The translations under genes were made by a program, and so were the position numbers. 64,000 bases of DNA, taken from Gammaproteobacteria bacterium. Lineage in GTDB: Bacteria > Pseudomonadota > Gammaproteobacteria > Pseudomonadales > Pseudohongiellaceae. Below, in pieces: positions 17,629 to 25,168 of the stretch (position 1 is the first letter of the stretch; each line of letters opens with the position of its first letter). The notes beneath the pieces are model-generated. The model did no database searches. It was not told the origin of the DNA and saw nothing but the letters and a program-made list of their open reading frames with translations. Location: positions 52,597 through 116,596 of the forward strand of contig PBYU01000021.1 of NCBI GenBank assembly GCA_002730035.1, in the 5' to 3' direction.

Positions 17629-18483
17629 CTAGGCAGGTGAATAGCCTTTGGGCGGAGTGTAATGTGGGAAGATAGTGCCGGTCTGCGGGTCGCGCTCCAC
17701 TCGTGACCAGGCCAGGTACAGATAAGTCGTTGCTGCCAGCAAGGTCAGTAATGCAATCAGCAGTCCCCTGTTATCCACTAGCAAGTAGGAGAATCTTTCT
17801 ACGGCAGTGGGCTCAACAATCACTCCTTTCGGCCAGGTCATAGCCAGCGTAAGGCCGGCTCCTCCCGGTAGTGTCGCAGTGGTCTGGATAGACGCGGAAC
17901 CGTCCTGGACTGATGCGATGTAGGCCTGGCCAGATGCTCCGAAGCGGCCGGTGTAGCCTTCCATGGTCAGGTCTGTGGCTGCAATATTGCGCGGCAGAGT
18001 GACAGTTGCACTGGCCTGCAAAATTTGAAAAGCCCAGCCATTGCCAGTGACGTTCCAATAGAGTTCGTCATGGTCTGCAAAATAGCCGATCTGCTGGTTG
18101 GTTCGATAACTGATGGCATAGCTGTATTCACCGGGTTGGAGAAATACATCTGCATTACCCAGATAGATGCGCACGCCGTTGCTGATATTTTCAACGCGCC
18201 AGGTTTCCAGTACACCATCACGGCTTGCCGTGAACATTTCGAAATCGACAACAATGTTATTCCCGAAACGATCGTTATAACGAGTTGGGAAATCGCGAAA
18301 TATACCGCGCTGTATCTGTTGGCCTTCGGCGCGTACTCGAATAGTCTCGGTGACAAGCATGCTGGCATCCGTCTGGATCCGGATCTCGCTGTGAAAGGAG
18401 AGTATCTGTTCCTGACCGAGAGCCAGGCCGCTGCAAAATATCCAGCAGCCAAGGCAGAGTACCGATTGAATGAGGCGCTTCAT
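17629..18483 (-). CDS. DUF2207 membrane protein, N-terminal part ending at an amber codon
   Basis: The gene starts immediately after the lemA stop codon. It encodes a signal peptide (to about residue 23), the periplasmic DUF2207 domain (IRVRAEGQQIQRGIFRDFPTRY and the VFLQPGEYSYAISYRT segment) and one transmembrane helix near residues 243-261. It ends at TAG 17629-17631 right after PPKGYSPA, where the family normally continues into a cytoplasmic half. DUF2207 proteins often accompany LemA; their role is poorly defined, probably in the envelope. Confidence 0.85.
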   Translation of the reverse strand: MKRLIQSVLCLGCWIFCSGLALGQEQILSFHSEIRIQTDASMLVTETIRVRAEGQQIQRGIFRDFPTRYNDRFGNNIVVDFEMFTASRDGVLETWRVENISNGVRIYLGNADVFLQPGEYSYAISYRTNQQIGYFADHDELYWNVTGNGWAFQILQASATVTLPRNIAATDLTMEGYTGRFGASGQAYIASVQDGSASIQTTATLPGGAGLTLAMTWPKGVIVEPTAVERFSYLLVDNRGLLIALLTLLAATTYLYLAWSRVERDPQTGTIFPHYTPPKGYSPA

Positions 18484-19032
18484 TTAGTCGATCTCCACCG
18501 TAGGATTCTGTCGTTCTGTAGTCTGTTGCACTTCGAAAAACTCCGCTTCAGAAAAGCGCTGGGCCCTGGCAATCAAATTATTGGGAAAGCTCTGTATACG
18601 GGTGTTGAAGACGCGCACCGCGCCATTATAGAAACGCCGTGCATACTGAATATGATCTTCTATCTCGGTAAGCTCCGATTGCAGTTGGCGGAAATTCGTA
18701 TCCGCTTGCAAGTCGGGATAGTCTTCCGCCAGTATCACCAGCTTGCCAATCGCAGAAACCATCTGATCTTCTACTGCAGCTTTCTCCGCCAGGTGAGGTG
18801 CAGCTTCACTGCGGCTACGCAATTCAGTTACCGCGGTCAGGGTGGCCTGCTCGAAATCGGCATAGGCCTTTACCGTGGTCACCAGCTGGGGGATAAGGTC
18901 ATGGCGGCGTTTGAGTTGCACGTCGATATCACTCCAGGCCGCGAGTACCTGGTTCCTGTCCTTCACCAACAGGTTGAACACCCAGATGATGAATGCCAGG
19001 ACTACAATGCCTACAAGCAGGAACGTGGACAT
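18484..19032 (-). CDS. lemA: LemA family protein
   Basis: The 182-residue protein has an N-terminal membrane helix (residues 4-22) and a helical-bundle LemA domain with the signature VLAAWSDIDVQLKRRHDLIPQLVTTVKAYADFE and, near the C-terminus, RRFYNGAVRVFNTRIQSFPNNLIA. LemA proteins are membrane anchored with mostly cytoplasmic or periplasmic helices; function is uncertain. It forms a tight operon with the downstream DUF2207 gene, with no intervening base. Confidence 0.93.
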   Translation of the reverse strand: MSTFLLVGIVVLAFIIWVFNLLVKDRNQVLAAWSDIDVQLKRRHDLIPQLVTTVKAYADFEQATLTAVTELRSRSEAAPHLAEKAAVEDQMVSAIGKLVILAEDYPDLQADTNFRQLQSELTEIEDHIQYARRFYNGAVRVFNTRIQSFPNNLIARAQRFSEAEFFEVQQTTERQNPTVEID

Positions 19033-19073
19033 AAACAGGATTATTGGTGATTAAACCGTGCAGTGCAATGTAA

Positions 19074-19382
19074 TCATCGCGCTTCAGGCGGGATATCCCT
19101 GAGCGTAGCTGAGATTTCTTCAATTTCAGCTGTGTTGAATGGACACTGTTTACGGTTCTTCGACGCCGGCTGCTGCTCCAGGCTGACACCTTCTCTGTGG
19201 GGATTAGCAGGACGAATGGGACGAGCGCTGAATCCGCCACCACAATTGGGGCAGACATTATGCAGCACATTGTCCGCGCAACTTGCGCAAAACGTGCATT
19301 CGTAACTGCAAATGCGTGCTTCGCTTGAATTCGGCGGCAGATCTTTGTCACACAGTTCGCAGTTTGGTCGCAGCTCCAGCAT
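19074..19382 (-). CDS. DUF1272 zinc-ribbon-like protein
   Basis: The 102-residue protein begins MLELRPNCELCDKDLPP and has paired cysteines CELC, CSYECTFCASC and CPNCGG, the DUF1272 pattern that should bind one or two zinc ions. The first 60 residues form the domain; the remaining 40 are polar and variable. AGGA precedes the ATG. The function of the family is unknown. It lies upstream of lemA on the same strand. Confidence 0.88.
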   Translation of the reverse strand: MLELRPNCELCDKDLPPNSSEARICSYECTFCASCADNVLHNVCPNCGGGFSARPIRPANPHREGVSLEQQPASKNRKQCPFNTAEIEEISATLRDIPPEAR

Positions 19383-19478
19383 GTCATTCCTATTCGTTCA
19401 AACCTTTTACCAGCTTAAGCAATAATTCCCCAGCTACTCTTGGGCTACTCCACAGATTTTGGTTCTGATGGTGCTTAT

Positions 19479-19802
19479 TCATGAGCTGCCATTTAACTTC
19501 AGGGCAAGATCCAGGTAGTAATCCAGCTCTTCCGGCAGATAGCTTTCGAGTGATATCACCCGCATGCGTTTGGTTTCTCCATGCAGCAAACCGAATTTAT
19601 CCTCCACCATGGCACCCTTGAGGAATCCCATGTCGATTCCATGGGGCATGGTGCGCATGTGGCACAGGGAAGATCCGTTGAAGGAATAAGTGGTGATCTT
19701 GTCCTTCTTGAATTCTTCAATGCCATCGATCGCCAGCAGTTGCTCTCTCACTGCAAGAAAGAGCGCTTTATGGGGCGAGGACAAGTCCCTGTCGAATTGC
19801 AC
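19479..19802 (-). CDS. DUF1801-like (YdhG) protein
   Basis: The 107-residue protein contains KITTYSFNGSSLCHMRTMPHGIDMGFLKGA and a C-terminal amphipathic segment, fitting DUF1801-type proteins of the SRPBCC-independent YdhG fold. The GTG at 19802 follows the VOC gene stop by seven bases, with a weak ribosome site. The biochemical role is unknown. It is probably cotranscribed with the VOC and aldehyde dehydrogenase genes upstream. Confidence 0.7.
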   Translation of the reverse strand: MQFDRDLSSPHKALFLAVREQLLAIDGIEEFKKDKITTYSFNGSSLCHMRTMPHGIDMGFLKGAMVEDKFGLLHGETKRMRVISLESYLPEELDYYLDLALKLNGSS

Positions 19803-19809
19803 TGGCCGG

Positions 19810-20214
19810 CTATCCGTTTTGCAGCAGCTCGACCCAGTTGCCGTCGGGATCTTCCACGATTGCTATAGTGGTGCCTGCACGAATTTCCCTGATGGGCACC
19901 ACGACCTTGTAGCCATCGGCTTCTATCTTCTGCACGCTCTCTACCAGATTATTAACGTGAATCGTCCAGTAGCGATAACCGGTGGCAGCGCGAATGCCCC
20001 CCGGCGCTGCTTCGACACTCGGTTGCGGATCGGTTTCAATCACCTTTACGATGCTGTCACCCACCTTGAAGCGATTCATCACGCCACCGCCGGGCATGTC
20101 GATGACGGCCTCAAGTTCCAGGGCAAGGGTTTCACTGTAGAAACTCAGCATCGCCTCGAGGTTGTTGGTGATGATGCCTATGTCTATGGCATTTTTCTGA
20201 ATATCAGTAGTCAC
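19810..20214 (-). CDS. VOC family (glyoxalase/bleomycin-resistance fold) protein
   Basis: The protein is a single VOC module of about 134 residues: DIGIITNNLEAMLSFYSETLALELE at the start and a C-terminal IVEDPDGNWVELLQ strand with the metal-ligand Glu. GTG 20214 is preferred because GAGGGG lies six bases upstream; an upstream GTG at 20235 is also open. The gene overlaps or abuts the end of the aldehyde dehydrogenase gene and may act on the same pathway, for instance on an alpha-keto or epoxide intermediate; this is inference. Confidence 0.85.
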   Translation of the reverse strand: MTTDIQKNAIDIGIITNNLEAMLSFYSETLALELEAVIDMPGGGVMNRFKVGDSIVKVIETDPQPSVEAAPGGIRAATGYRYWTIHVNNLVESVQKIEADGYKVVVPIREIRAGTTIAIVEDPDGNWVELLQNG

Positions 20215-20224
20215 AGCATTCCCC

Positions 20225-21652
20225 TCATGCAGCACCCATCATGGCCTTGGTTTCCAGGAATTCCTCGAATCCTTCCAGGCCCCATTCGCGCCCGTTACCG
20301 GACTGCTTGTAACCGCCGAAAGGTGCCGAAAAATCCGGACCGGCACCGTTAATGTGCACATTGCCGGTGCGCAGTTGCCGGGCCACGTGTTGTGCATGCT
20401 GTGGATCTCCAGACACATAGCCGGACAGACCATAGTCGGTATCGTTGGCGATTCCAATGGCTTCTGCTTCGTCTTCGTAGCCAAGTATGGAAAGCACTGG
20501 CCCGAAAATTTCTTCCCGGGCGATTGTCATGTCATTGCGAACATTGGCAAAGACTGTCGGTTGGATGTAGTAGCCCTTATCGAGACCTTCCGGCCGACCG
20601 GGGCCGCCGGCGATCAGCTCGGCACCTTCTTCAATGCCTTTTTCGATGAGTCCCTGAATTTTGTTAAATTGCAGTTCGCTGACAACAGGCCCCAGCCGGG
20701 TCGTCTCGGCAGTGGGATCACCTACGGTCGCTTTCGCGGCTGCGGTTTTGGCTACCTCGATCGCTTCCGCCATGCGGGAGTTAGGCACCAGCATTCTCGT
20801 AGGTGCATTACAGGATTGCCCGCTGTTGCCGAAGCAGCCGGCAACTCCTCCGGCTACGGCTCTGCCGAAATCCGCGACGTCATCGAGAATGACATTAGCA
20901 GATTTGCCGCCCAGCTCCTGGGTAACGCGCTTGATGCCTTCGGCTGCTGCCCTGGCGACTTGGCGACCGGCTCGGGTCGAACCGGTAAAGGAGACCAGGT
21001 CAATCTCAGGATGGGCGGAGATAGCCGCACCCACGGTCGGTCCGTCACCATTGACCAGGTTGAACACACCGGCGGGTAGACCCGAATCGGCGATGATCTC
21101 GGCCAGTATATAGCCGCTCACCGGTGCAATTTCACTGGGTTTTAGCACCATGGTGCAACCCGCAGCGATGGCCGGCGCCACTTTGCAGGCGATCTGGTTC
21201 AACGGCCAGTTCCAGGGGGTGATAAAACCACATACCCCGGCTGGTTCTTTCACGATCCTGGTGGTACCGCGAACTTCCTCAAACTCGTAATTATCCAGCA
21301 CACTGAGAATATTCATGAAATGACCCAGACCGCTACCGAGCTGGGCAGTCTTGGCCAGGCCCATCGGTGCGCCCATCTCATTGGAGATAGCCGTCGCCAT
21401 CTCATCGCCTCGCGCCTTCAGGCCTTCGATGATCTTGCCAATGACCGCCTTGCATTCATCGACTGTAGATTGCGACCAGGCAGGAAACGCAGCGCTGGCG
21501 GCCTTGGCAGCGGTATCCACGTCCTCGGCTGTGCCCATGCTGATTGTTGCAAAGGCCTCTTCGGTGGCAGGATTGATGACGTCGAGTGTGTCTCGACCCG
21601 TTGGCTCAATCCATGTACCGTTAATGAAGAACTTGTTATAAGCCGTGGTCAT
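20225..21652 (-). CDS. aldehyde dehydrogenase family protein
   Basis: The 475-residue NAD(P)-dependent enzyme begins MTTAYNKFFINGTWIEP with GAGGAG eight bases upstream. The signature motifs are VTQELGGKSANVI (catalytic-base Glu), GNSGQSCNAPTRMLVP (catalytic Cys), FITPWNWPLN and GREEIFGPVLSI-like REEIFGPVLSI. It oxidises an aldehyde to the acid in the cytoplasm; the substrate is not predictable. It heads an apparent operon with the VOC and DUF1801 genes. Confidence 0.95.
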   Translation of the reverse strand: MTTAYNKFFINGTWIEPTGRDTLDVINPATEEAFATISMGTAEDVDTAAKAASAAFPAWSQSTVDECKAVIGKIIEGLKARGDEMATAISNEMGAPMGLAKTAQLGSGLGHFMNILSVLDNYEFEEVRGTTRIVKEPAGVCGFITPWNWPLNQIACKVAPAIAAGCTMVLKPSEIAPVSGYILAEIIADSGLPAGVFNLVNGDGPTVGAAISAHPEIDLVSFTGSTRAGRQVARAAAEGIKRVTQELGGKSANVILDDVADFGRAVAGGVAGCFGNSGQSCNAPTRMLVPNSRMAEAIEVAKTAAAKATVGDPTAETTRLGPVVSELQFNKIQGLIEKGIEEGAELIAGGPGRPEGLDKGYYIQPTVFANVRNDMTIAREEIFGPVLSILGYEDEAEAIGIANDTDYGLSGYVSGDPQHAQHVARQLRTGNVHINGAGPDFSAPFGGYKQSGNGREWGLEGFEEFLETKAMMGAA

Positions 21653-21843
21653 TGTGTTACTCCTCAATGCGATTCGATTAAACTTAGTGCTACGAAAGCA
21701 GTTTGCTAGTATACCCGAGATTCAAATCTAGAAAGAAGAGGAGTGCAGCAATTCAGTGTCGCTCCAATTTAATAGGAGAAACAGTTTTGCAGCAGAGCGC
21801 ATTCCATTAACAGGGATGCACAATTCGGCTGTAAATAACGCCT

Positions 21844-22620
21844 ATGATCACGACAATTAATCGAGCCATCGGCACCCGACTGGCAAGATTTCTCTCCAAG
21901 ACCTTGCCTGGTTACCAGCGAATAGATACGGTTTCTATCGAGAAGGTGGCGTGCGTCTTGCAAACCGGCGATATTCTGCTCGTGGAAGGTAATACGCGCA
22001 TTAGCACCGCGATCAAGTATCTCACCCAGTCGTCCTGGTCTCACGCCTGCCTGTTTGTCGGGCAGTCGGACGCTGACTGTGCTGAACCAACACTGGTCGA
22101 AGCGGATCTCAAACATGGCGTAAGGTTGGTAAGCCTGCAACATTATGCCGACCTTAACCTGCGCATCTGCCGACCCGTGAGACTCAGTGACGGCGATACC
22201 CAAAGCCTGGTCGAATTCGCCAGGTCCAAGCTGGGTCACAAATATGATCTAAAGAATGTGGTAGATCTCCTACGCTACTTGATCCAGAAACCTGCCGTGC
22301 CTCTCCGTTATCGTAGGGCGATGATCAGTTTTGGTAGTGGCGAACCAACCATGGCTATCTGTTCCACGCTGATAGCGGAATCATTTCAATCTATCGACTA
22401 CCCGATCCTACCTCGTCGCAATGGAGAGCAGGGTAGAAATGGTGAGGTTCCTCAATTTTACAGGCGCCACTTCACACATTTTACGCCGAGAGATTTTGAT
22501 TTATCACCTTACTTTAAGGTGATCAAGCCTACTATAGATGAAGACTTCGATTATCGAGACCTGCAGTGGCAGGGGAGCGGGGAGTCTGAGAAAGAGAACG
22601 GGGTGGAGGTAACTAAATAG
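21844..22620 (+). CDS. YiiX-like permuted papain-fold hydrolase
   Basis: The 258-residue protein resembles the YiiX/YebB (permuted NlpC/P60-like, C92) group: QTGDILLVEGNTRISTAIKYLTQSSWSHACLFVG supplies the catalytic His, and MAICSTLIAESF supplies the nucleophile Cys. There is no evident signal peptide; the N-terminus is basic and amphipathic. Family members cleave amides or esters, possibly lipid- or peptide-linked, but substrates are largely unknown. Its last eight bases overlap the end of the convergent S41-like gene. Confidence 0.8.
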   Translation: MITTINRAIGTRLARFLSKTLPGYQRIDTVSIEKVACVLQTGDILLVEGNTRISTAIKYLTQSSWSHACLFVGQSDADCAEPTLVEADLKHGVRLVSLQHYADLNLRICRPVRLSDGDTQSLVEFARSKLGHKYDLKNVVDLLRYLIQKPAVPLRYRRAMISFGSGEPTMAICSTLIAESFQSIDYPILPRRNGEQGRNGEVPQFYRRHFTHFTPRDFDLSPYFKVIKPTIDEDFDYRDLQWQGSGESEKENGVEVTK

Positions 22621-23659
22621 TTCCCATCAATGCATTTACAGCCGCCTCGTACTGCGGGTCGCCCCGTGTAGTCTGCTGGTAGGGATATTCCACCCGGGTA
22701 TCTGGAACAAGGCCTCGCCCTTCGAAGGGCAATGCATCGATCAGTAACTCATTGGCGGGCTGGTAGTGGAGTACCGGTGTGCTGTCGGTTGACTCCATCC
22801 GGTAGTCCCCCAACTGTCCGGCGCTGGCAGTCCCGAGTGTCGTGACCCGGCCCAGCTTGTTCAGCTGATAGGCGAATAATTCCGGTCCGCCTCTGGTGTC
22901 TGCATTTACCAGCACCGCTATGGGCTTTCGATAGGGATCATCAATATTCGAGCCAATGGATGAGGCAAGGGACGTCAGACTACCGCTGGCTCCAGCCATG
23001 TCAAAGTATCGACTCCGGTCCGTGAATACCAGGTCCAGGTGTTGCAAATCCAGATATCCGAAACTGTTTCTCAAGTCAATTATCAGCCCGTCGCAGTGAT
23101 CCAGCTGCGCGATGATGTTGCTAAGACTCAGCAGGTCATTGCTGTTACGGGACAGGCCCCATAGGCGAATATACCCAATGACCTTGTTTCCTACACTGAA
23201 CTCCTGAATGCTATTCAGCGTGGCTGTGCGATAACTGTCATAAAGATTTTCAAATACCGGAAGCAGGGAAAGGACCATGCGATTCTGGCCACGCCGCACC
23301 ACCAGCTCATGTTCTAATGAGTCGGCGCCAAATTCTTCCGCGGCCAGTTCGGGCTCATTAAAGGAATAGACCGGGTGATAGGATTGGTCATCAACCGATT
23401 CGATTATGTCACCCCTATTAATGCCGGCGTCATGTGCTGGGTAGCCTTCCAGTACGGCGGTCACCAGATATCCGGAGACGGATTCTTGTACCTGCACGCC
23501 GATGTGATTAAGTGGCAGGCGTTCTGTTGAAGTGCGTGCCTGAAAGGCCTGGATCAGATAGAAGTCCAGCGCACTGGCATCGAGTGTCGATGGACGTTGA
23601 GCCCAGCTTGCTTGGATGCCTGCCAGAGAAATGAGTAGCAGGAAACAGGTGCGAATCAT
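22613..23659 (-). CDS. exported PDZ/S41-like peptidase homologue, probably inactive
   Basis: A signal peptide (residues 1-20) is followed by a PDZ-like region (about residues 50-125: PAHDAGINRGDIIESVDD) and a C-terminal-processing-protease fold (IGYIRLWGL, CDGLIIDLRNSFG, IAVLVNADTRGGPELFAYQLNKLGRVTTLGT). In active S41 enzymes the stretch after LVN carries the nucleophile serine; here it reads TRGGPE and no serine is present. It is therefore likely a non-catalytic homologue, unless another residue serves. It starts two bases after the GST stop and is probably cotranscribed with it. Confidence 0.78.
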   Translation of the reverse strand: MIRTCFLLLISLAGIQASWAQRPSTLDASALDFYLIQAFQARTSTERLPLNHIGVQVQESVSGYLVTAVLEGYPAHDAGINRGDIIESVDDQSYHPVYSFNEPELAAEEFGADSLEHELVVRRGQNRMVLSLLPVFENLYDSYRTATLNSIQEFSVGNKVIGYIRLWGLSRNSNDLLSLSNIIAQLDHCDGLIIDLRNSFGYLDLQHLDLVFTDRSRYFDMAGASGSLTSLASSIGSNIDDPYRKPIAVLVNADTRGGPELFAYQLNKLGRVTTLGTASAGQLGDYRMESTDSTPVLHYQPANELLIDALPFEGRGLVPDTRVEYPYQQTTRGDPQYEAAVNALMGTI

Positions 23660-23661
23660 CG

Positions 23662-24285
23662 TTATGTAATTACGGCCATGGCTCGTTTTGCTGCGGGTCG
23701 CTCGTAATGTCTGTCACGTAGCTCGACATATTTTTCGGGTACGTCGAACTCGAATCGAATTGCCCAGTTAAATGTCTGGGCTAACAGAATATCCACCAGG
23801 GTGAAGCTGTCTGCTATCGCAAACTTTCCGTCACTTAACAAATGATCCAGGGCATTTATCGCCTTGGAAAATTCGAATTTAGCAGTTTCGAGTAACTGGG
23901 GAATCCGCTGTTCTTCTGGTAATGCAAACGTGTGTTTGCCTTTGCTCCATAAGGGTTGTTCCAACTCCGCCAAAACGAAGCAAACCATTTCATCCAGCTG
24001 TGCATAGACATCCATGCTGGCATTCGGCAGTAATCCAGATTCCGGTGCCAGGCGAGCGATGTAATAGAGTATAGCTACCGATTCTGTGAGAACCAGATCG
24101 CCGTTCACTAGTGTAGGCACTTTGCCTTGTACGTTAACTGCCAGATAGCTGGGGTGCTGTGCACTATCGGGATCTTCCGCGACCGTGCGTAGTTTAACGG
24201 GCACGTACTCATACTCAATGCCCGCTTCCTCCAATGCCCAGAGGCATCGGAAAGACCGCGACTGCTCCATACCGTATAGCTTCAT
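23662..24285 (-). CDS. glutathione S-transferase family protein
   Basis: The 207-residue protein has a thioredoxin-fold N-terminal domain (MKLYGMEQSRSFRCLWALEEAGIEYEYV, then GKVPTLVNGDLVLTESVAILYYIAR with the ES glutathione-binding pair) and an all-helical C-terminal domain including ADSFTLVDILLAQTFNWA. It may conjugate or peroxidatically use glutathione; the substrate is unknown. The window also has a sigma-like GST at 45901, so glutathione metabolism is well represented. Confidence 0.9.
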   Translation of the reverse strand: MKLYGMEQSRSFRCLWALEEAGIEYEYVPVKLRTVAEDPDSAQHPSYLAVNVQGKVPTLVNGDLVLTESVAILYYIARLAPESGLLPNASMDVYAQLDEMVCFVLAELEQPLWSKGKHTFALPEEQRIPQLLETAKFEFSKAINALDHLLSDGKFAIADSFTLVDILLAQTFNWAIRFEFDVPEKYVELRDRHYERPAAKRAMAVIT

Positions 24286-24401
24286 AACACTTCCTACTTT
24301 CGATGTGGCTTAGGATTGTTTCTCGGTAGAGTGTACTTCAGCCCCTAGGGAGTACAGGCATGGTCTTCCGCGTGGCTTACTTCCACTTCTTTTGCATTAA
24401 A

Positions 24402-24430
24402 AAAGGCGTGACTGCAGCAGCCACACCTTT
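24402..24430 (-). terminator. intrinsic terminator of the secreted-protein gene
   Basis: AAAGGCGTG (24402-24410) pairs with CACACCTTT (24422-24430) with one G-T wobble and an 11-base loop. On the minus strand the stem is followed by a T-run. It lies 22 bases past the stop of the 24453-25106 gene. Confidence 0.8.
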
Positions 24431-24452
24431 CCCATTTTATTGCTGATCGAAT

Positions 24453-25106
24453 CTAGTCGATTGCGAAGCAGTAGTAGTAGCCGTTACCGCCGGTGCCGAC
24501 CAGGTCTTCCTGGGAGCAGCCGCGCGAACCGTGTGCGCTGTTCCAGGAAGTTGGGTTCTGACCACCACCGGTTCGGTCGAAGTGACCTACCTGAGCAGTA
24601 CCCTGACCATTTGCCGTCCAGTTGTTACAGGTATGGTTGCTGCCGTCTTCGATGAGACGCCCATCCAGCGTGGAACCCGTCAGGATGTCGTGCTGATTGG
24701 GAGTATCACCACGTCCTTTTACCGTGTCACCGTTTTCAGTCACTGAATTTTCTTTGCTCAGGCCGTTACTTGGACCATGCAGATTATTCACGTTGGATGC
24801 CACTTCGACGCCATTGGCGTTATACCAGGGACCAAAACCGATGCGGTTACGCGCATCAATCGCCGCTGAATTACCGCTGGCATGGGCGCTCAAATAGGCA
24901 CGCCAGGTCTTGCCACGTGAACCTGCGGATTGAGCCAGGTTGGCACAATGCGCGTCGGCGCCCGCCAGTCCCCCCAGATTGGCACCGTCACCGGAACCTA
25001 CACTGGTAATGAAAAAGCTCATTTCATTCTCTTGCGAATTGATTGTTGAAAAAGTTGCCGCTGCAGTGATGAGAGCAGCAGAGGTTAACAGTAGGGTTTT
25101 CTTCAT
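24453..25106 (-). CDS. secreted protein of unknown function, cysteine-paired
   Basis: The 217-residue protein has a signal peptide (residues 1-24) and a mature domain beginning MSFFITSVGSGDGANLGGLAGADAHC. The pattern LGGLAGADAHCANLA...GKTWRAYLS recurs in many predicted secreted bacterial proteins, sometimes described as lectin- or endostatin-like. Four cysteines (about residues 54, 158, 198, 213) suggest two disulfides. GAGGAGT precedes the ATG and a terminator follows, so it is a monocistronic gene. The ligand and role are unknown. Confidence 0.72.
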   Translation of the reverse strand: MKKTLLLTSAALITAAATFSTINSQENEMSFFITSVGSGDGANLGGLAGADAHCANLAQSAGSRGKTWRAYLSAHASGNSAAIDARNRIGFGPWYNANGVEVASNVNNLHGPSNGLSKENSVTENGDTVKGRGDTPNQHDILTGSTLDGRLIEDGSNHTCNNWTANGQGTAQVGHFDRTGGGQNPTSWNSAHGSRGCSQEDLVGTGGNGYYYCFAID

Positions 25107-25149
25107 CGATTGACTCCTCGATTGTTGTTCAATACTTAGTGATATTTTT

Positions 25150-25168
25150 CTAGTCTCTAGTCTGGTAA
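25150..25168 (-). repeat. stop-codon-rich 19-bp motif at the end of the quinoprotein gene
   Basis: On the minus strand the TAG stop is followed seven bases later by another TAG. The 19-base string AGACTAGAGACTAGAAAAA occurs here and, identically, at the end of the DUF4159 gene near 54530 on the plus strand. Confidence 0.5.

Noticed and set aside
18025-19050. 341-codon plus-strand open frame over the lemA-DUF2207 operon
   Set aside because: It is antisense to two recognisable family genes, has no domain or ribosome site, and its composition is that of a shadow frame.
20354-21079. 241-codon plus-strand open frame inside the aldehyde dehydrogenase gene
   Set aside because: Antisense to a firmly identified gene; no recognisable motif.
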